This document shows positions 61,159 through 64,000 of a DNA stretch of 64,000 nucleotides, piece after piece (the stretch's first letter is position 1; the number at the start of each line of letters is the position of its first letter). The notes below the pieces were generated by a model. That model had not been told where the DNA came from. It saw only the letters and a program-made list of their open reading frames with translations, and made no database searches. The position numbers were made by a program, and so were the translations under genes. The stretch spans positions 3,472,001-3,536,000 of the forward strand of contig NC_013521.1 of assembly GCF_000024925.1 (NCBI RefSeq), written 5' to 3'. This DNA comes from Sanguibacter keddieii DSM 10542. Lineage in GTDB: Bacteria > Actinomycetota > Actinomycetes > Actinomycetales > Cellulomonadaceae.

Positions 61159-62400
61159 GTGGCCCAGAACCTCCAGATCACCGCCGCCTCCCCGGACCCG
61201 GCGCTGCTCGACCTGCCGTGGGACGTGCCGCTCGAGCAGTGGCCCTCCTCCGTGCTCGCCGCCCTCCCCCGAGGCATCTCCCGGCACATCGTGCGCTTCG
61301 TCAAGATGTCCGGAGGCGTGATCGCCGTCAAGGAGATCGGCGAGTCCGTCGCCTACCGCGAGTACGAGCTGCTCCGGCAGCTCAGCCGGATCAGCGTCCC
61401 CAGCGTCGAGCCCGTCGGGGTCATCACCGGCCGCCAGGACGCGAACGGCGAGCGCCTCGAGGCGGTGCTCATCACCAAGCACCTCCAGTTCTCGCTGCCC
61501 TACCGCTCGCTCTTCAGCCAGATGCTGCAGCCCGACACCGCGACCCGCCTCATCGACGCGCTCGCCGTGCTCCTCGTGCGCCTGCACCTCATCGGCTTCT
61601 ACTGGGGCGACGTCTCCCTGTCGAACACCCTGTTCCGCCGCGACGCCGAGACCTTCGCCGCCTACCTCGTCGACGCCGAGACCGGCGACCTGCACCCCCA
61701 GCTCACCGACGGCCAGCGCACCTACGACGTCGACCTCGCCCGCACCAACATCATCGGCGAGCTCATGGACCTCGCCGCCGGTGAGCTCCTCGACGAGGAC
61801 ACCGACACCATCGCCATCGGCGACGCGCTCGTCGAGCGGTACGAAGAGCTCTGGAGCGCACTCACCGACGAGGAGTCCTTCGACTCCGAGGAGCGGTGGC
61901 GCGTCGCGGCCCGCATCGAGCGCCTCAACCACCTCGGCTTCGACGTCGGCGAGCTCGAGATCACCACGGACATCGACGGCACGAGCGTCCAGATCCAGCC
62001 GAAGGTCGTCGACGCCGGCCACCACTCGCGCCGTCTGCTGCGCCTCACCGGCCTCGACGTCCAGGAGAACCAGGCACGCCGCCTGCTCAACGACCTCGAC
62101 TCCTACCGCGCGGCGACCGACCGGCAGAACGACGAGGAGGAGTTCGTCGCCCACGACTGGCTCTCCGGCGTCTTCGAGCCCACCGTCCGCGCCGTCCCCC
62201 GCGACCAGCGCCGCAAGCTCGAGCCCGCCCAGCTGTTCCACGAGGTGCTCGACCACCGGTGGTTCATCTCCGAGCAGCAGGGCCGGGACGTCCCCCTCGC
62301 CGAGGCGGTCTCGAGCTACGTCGAGAACGTCCTGCGCGACCGCCCCGACGAGATGGCGATCCTCGGCCTCCCGCCCGAGTCCGCCGACCAGCAGGAGTAG
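61159..62400 (+). CDS. DUF4032 protein with kinase-like fold
   Basis: A 413-residue protein. Its N-terminal two-thirds resemble a lipopolysaccharide-kinase-type protein kinase fold: GISRHIVRFVKMSGGVIAVKEIGESVAYREYELLRQL (ATP-binding lobe with the VAVKE-like Lys), LLVRLHLIGFYWGDVSLSNTLFRRDA (HRD-like HxxGxxWGDxSLxN catalytic loop) and AYLVDAETGDLH (DFG-like). The C-terminal DUF4032 follows (about 220-400). It probably phosphorylates a small molecule or protein; the substrate is unknown. GTG start with AAGGA 9 bases upstream. It follows the msiK terminator by about 170 bases. Confidence 0.82.
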   Translation: MAQNLQITAASPDPALLDLPWDVPLEQWPSSVLAALPRGISRHIVRFVKMSGGVIAVKEIGESVAYREYELLRQLSRISVPSVEPVGVITGRQDANGERLEAVLITKHLQFSLPYRSLFSQMLQPDTATRLIDALAVLLVRLHLIGFYWGDVSLSNTLFRRDAETFAAYLVDAETGDLHPQLTDGQRTYDVDLARTNIIGELMDLAAGELLDEDTDTIAIGDALVERYEELWSALTDEESFDSEERWRVAARIERLNHLGFDVGELEITTDIDGTSVQIQPKVVDAGHHSRRLLRLTGLDVQENQARRLLNDLDSYRAATDRQNDEEEFVAHDWLSGVFEPTVRAVPRDQRRKLEPAQLFHEVLDHRWFISEQQGRDVPLAEAVSSYVENVLRDRPDEMAILGLPPESADQQE

Positions 62401-62420
62401 CGGAGCAGCAGCAGCACCAC

Positions 62421-62462
62421 GCAGAGCGACCCCGGGACCGTGCGGTCCCGGGGTCGCTCTGC
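62421..62462. terminator. Bidirectional hairpin between the DUF4032 gene and rlmB
   Basis: A perfect 19-bp stem (62421-62439 with 62444-62462) with a GTGC loop, 20 bases after the DUF4032 stop. It is the longest perfect stem in the window. Confidence 0.8.
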
Positions 62463-62520
62463 GTTCAGGTGCTGTGCGTTCAGGTGCTGTGCATTCAGGT
62501 GCTCTGCGTTCAGGTGCTGT
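62461..62520. repeat. Four 15-bp tandem repeats
   Basis: Four contiguous 15-base units (62461-62475, 62476-62490, 62491-62505, 62506-62520). Units 1, 2 and 4 are identical and unit 3 differs at two positions. They end 3 bases before the rlmB stop codon and begin at the edge of the terminator stem. Copy number may vary between strains. Confidence 0.9.
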
Positions 62521-62523
62521 GCG

Positions 62524-63543
62524 TCAGGCCTCGGCGGCGCGGACCTTCGCGACCTCGTAGAGGGCGATGCCCGCTGCGACGCCGGCGTTGAGCGACTCGA
62601 CGGCCGAGGCGATCGGGATCGACGCGATGGCGTCGCAGGTCTCGCGGACGAGGCGCGACAGGCCCTTGCCCTCGGAGCCGACGACCAGCACGATCGGGTC
62701 GACCGAGAACGCGAGGTCGCCGACCGACACCTCCCCGCCGCCGTCGAGACCGACGATGAAGCACCCGGCCGACTTGTACTCGAGGAGCGTGCGCGTGAGG
62801 TTGGTCGCGCGAGCCACGGGCACGCGGGCCGCGGCGCCGGCCGAGACCTTCCATGCCGACGCCGTGACGCCGGCCGAGCGGCGCTCGGGGACGAGCACGC
62901 CGTGGGCGCCGAAAGCACCGGCGGACCGCAGGACCGCACCGAGGTTGCGCGGGTCCGTGACACCGTCGAGCGCGACGATGAGCGCGGGCTGCTCGAGCTC
63001 GGCAGCGATGTCGAGGAGGTCCTCGGGGTCGCGGTACTCGTACGGCGGCACCTGGATGGCGACGCCCTGGTGCACGGAGTCGTCCGTCAGGCGGTCGAGC
63101 TCGGGCTTGGTGACCTCGAGCAGGTTGTAGCCACGACCCGAGGCGATCTGCAGGATCTCGCGCGTGCGGTCGTCAGCCTCGAGACGCGTCCCGATGTAGA
63201 CCGTCGTCACGGGGATGCGGGCGCGCAGCGCCTCGAGGACGGCGTTGCGCCCCGAGACCATCTCGTGCGTGGCCGACCCCGACTTCTTGGGTCCCTTGCC
63301 GCGTCCGCTCGGTCGGCTGCCGCCGCTCGGGCGTCCGTTCGAGCGCGGTGCCGTGCCGGTCGCGCCGGCGCGCTCGGCACCGGCCTTGCGCTTCGCGGCG
63401 ACGTGGTACGGACGCTCCTCGGCCTTCGGGGTGGGCCCGCGGCCCTCGAGGGCCTGACGGCCCCATCCGCCCGAACCGGTCTTCGCGCCCTTCTTCGAAC
63501 CGGGCTTGCGCACCGCTCCGCGGCGCTGTGAGTTGCCTGCCAT
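62524..63543 (-). CDS. rlmB: 23S rRNA 2'-O-methyltransferase, RlmB/TrmH family
   Basis: A 339-residue SPOUT-type methyltransferase using S-adenosylmethionine. The C-terminal 155 residues have the three knot motifs: VALDGVTDPRNLGAVLRSAGAFGAHGVLVP, PIVLVVGSEGKGLSRLVRE and IPIASAVESLNAGVAAGIALYEV. An 80-residue substrate-binding domain (MVSGRNAVLEALRARIPVTTVYIG) precedes it. The first 95 residues are Lys/Arg/Gly-rich, as in the actinobacterial family. The ATG overlaps the cysS stop (TGATG), so it is coupled to cysS. Confidence 0.93.
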   Translation of the reverse strand: MAGNSQRRGAVRKPGSKKGAKTGSGGWGRQALEGRGPTPKAEERPYHVAAKRKAGAERAGATGTAPRSNGRPSGGSRPSGRGKGPKKSGSATHEMVSGRNAVLEALRARIPVTTVYIGTRLEADDRTREILQIASGRGYNLLEVTKPELDRLTDDSVHQGVAIQVPPYEYRDPEDLLDIAAELEQPALIVALDGVTDPRNLGAVLRSAGAFGAHGVLVPERRSAGVTASAWKVSAGAAARVPVARATNLTRTLLEYKSAGCFIVGLDGGGEVSVGDLAFSVDPIVLVVGSEGKGLSRLVRETCDAIASIPIASAVESLNAGVAAGIALYEVAKVRAAEA

Positions 63544-64000
63544 CAGTCCTGGTCCTCCGTAGTCGTGGCCGCGAGTGTCCATCGCGCGCCGAGAGTCGAG
63601 TCCTCGACGACGATCCCGGCCCGCGCGAGGCGGTCCCGGATGGCGTCCGAGGTGGCGAAGTCCTTGGCCGCGCGCGCCTGCGCACGTGCCTCGAGCTCGC
63701 AGGTGACGAGCGCGTCGAGCGCCGTCGTCGAGCTGGTGCTGGTCGACGACGTCGACCACGCCGCCGGGTCGAGGCCGAGCACGTCGAGCATCGAGCGGAC
63801 CAGCACCAGCTCGGTGCGGGCCGCCGCGTCGTCGCCCCCGGCGAGAGCCGTGTTGCCGGCCTTGAGGTGCTCGTGCACGGCCGCGAGTGCTGCCGACACG
63901 TTGAGGTCGTCGTCCATCGCCGCGACGAAGCCCGCCGGGAGCGCTGCCGCCACGACCTCCTCCGCCGGCACGGTGCCGACCCGCTCGGTCGCGCGGTCGA
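63543..64000 (-). CDS. cysS: Cysteine-tRNA ligase, C-terminal part (cut by window edge)
   Basis: The visible 151 residues are the C-terminal part of class I cysteinyl-tRNA synthetase, including the DALR anticodon-binding domain. [26 protein letters not shown] is a family hallmark, followed by [42 protein letters not shown] Ser/Thr stretch ([17 protein letters not shown]) interrupts the helices. The catalytic half (HIGH and KMSKS motifs) lies beyond the window. The stop overlaps the rlmB start. Confidence 0.95.
   Translation of the reverse strand, partial: DRATERVGTVPAEEVVAAALPAGFVAAMDDDLNVSAALAAVHEHLKAGNTALAGGDDAAARTELVLVRSMLDVLGLDPAAWSTSSTSTSSTTALDALVTCELEARAQARAAKDFATSDAIRDRLARAGIVVEDSTLGARWTLAATTTEDQD

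Noticed and set aside
62461-62520. CRISPR array
   Set aside because: The 15-base units are contiguous and no spacers separate them.

Overview
The window is about 64 kb of very GC-rich DNA from a flagellated actinobacterium. Three things point there: third-position G/C bias, many GTG starts and TGATG/ATGA gene overlaps; actinobacterial families such as DUF3027, DUF3263, DUF4032, DUF222-HNH, an MsiK-type sugar ATPase and an XPB-type helicase; and a WhiG/FliA sigma factor driving flagellar genes. A motile Micrococcales genus near Cellulomonas, Sanguibacter or Oerskovia fits best; the genus is inference. I see no insertion sequence, prophage, CRISPR array or rRNA. One tRNA-Thr(UGU) lies at 54.1 kb.

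Layout. (1) 0-13.3 kb is a flagellar block. Leftward run flgB-flgC-fliE-fliF (fliF cut by the window edge), fliD-fliS-fliT-like, fliC, a family 2 glycosyltransferase and the flagellar sigma factor. Rightward run flgN-flgK-flgL-fliW and an HDOD/degenerate-EAL protein. Five copies of one promoter-like motif, CCTCAYG-N15-CCGAT (first base G in one copy) with constant spacing, sit before flgB, fliS, fliC, the glycosyltransferase and flgN and nowhere else that I found; they are probably the sites of the encoded sigma factor. (2) 13.4-18.1 kb: a large sacsin/Hsp90-type ATPase, DUF3027 and a cold-shock-domain protein, leftward. (3) 18.2-25.3 kb: an SDR oxidoreductase, an AbiEi-like/nuclease-like fusion, a helicase-associated WYL-like protein and its XPB-type helicase partner. 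(4) 25.5-33.5 kb: TPM-domain protein and PspA, a glutamine amidotransferase-like protein, a NYN-domain protein, an OmpR-type two-component pair and an HD phosphohydrolase.

(5) 33.6-42.3 kb is an alpha-galactoside/oligosaccharide locus: GH36 alpha-galactosidase, sugar-binding lipoprotein, two permeases and a GH13 alpha-glucosidase in one leftward operon, with a divergent ROK regulator. The GH36 gene has a consensus promoter, an overlapping inverted repeat that is a likely operator, and a probable leaderless start. The operon has no ATPase; msiK at 59.8 kb is the likely shared energy supplier. (6) 42.6-50.8 kb: a DUF222-HNH gene preceded by GC-rich repeats, a solitary groEL with two CIRCE elements, a GH15-like secreted protein, an FAD oxidoreductase, a LytR_C protein and DUF3263. 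(7) 51.0-64 kb: uracil-DNA glycosylase, an SGNH hydrolase, two paralogous membrane-anchored DsbA-like proteins flanking the tRNA, a Ser/Thr kinase, otsA-otsB, msiK, a DUF4032 protein, rlmB and the 3' part of cysS.

Convergent gene pairs are usually separated by strong GC-rich hairpins of 14-19 bp. At least seven genes have a -10-like hexamer 6-8 bases before the start codon, which suggests leaderless transcripts.
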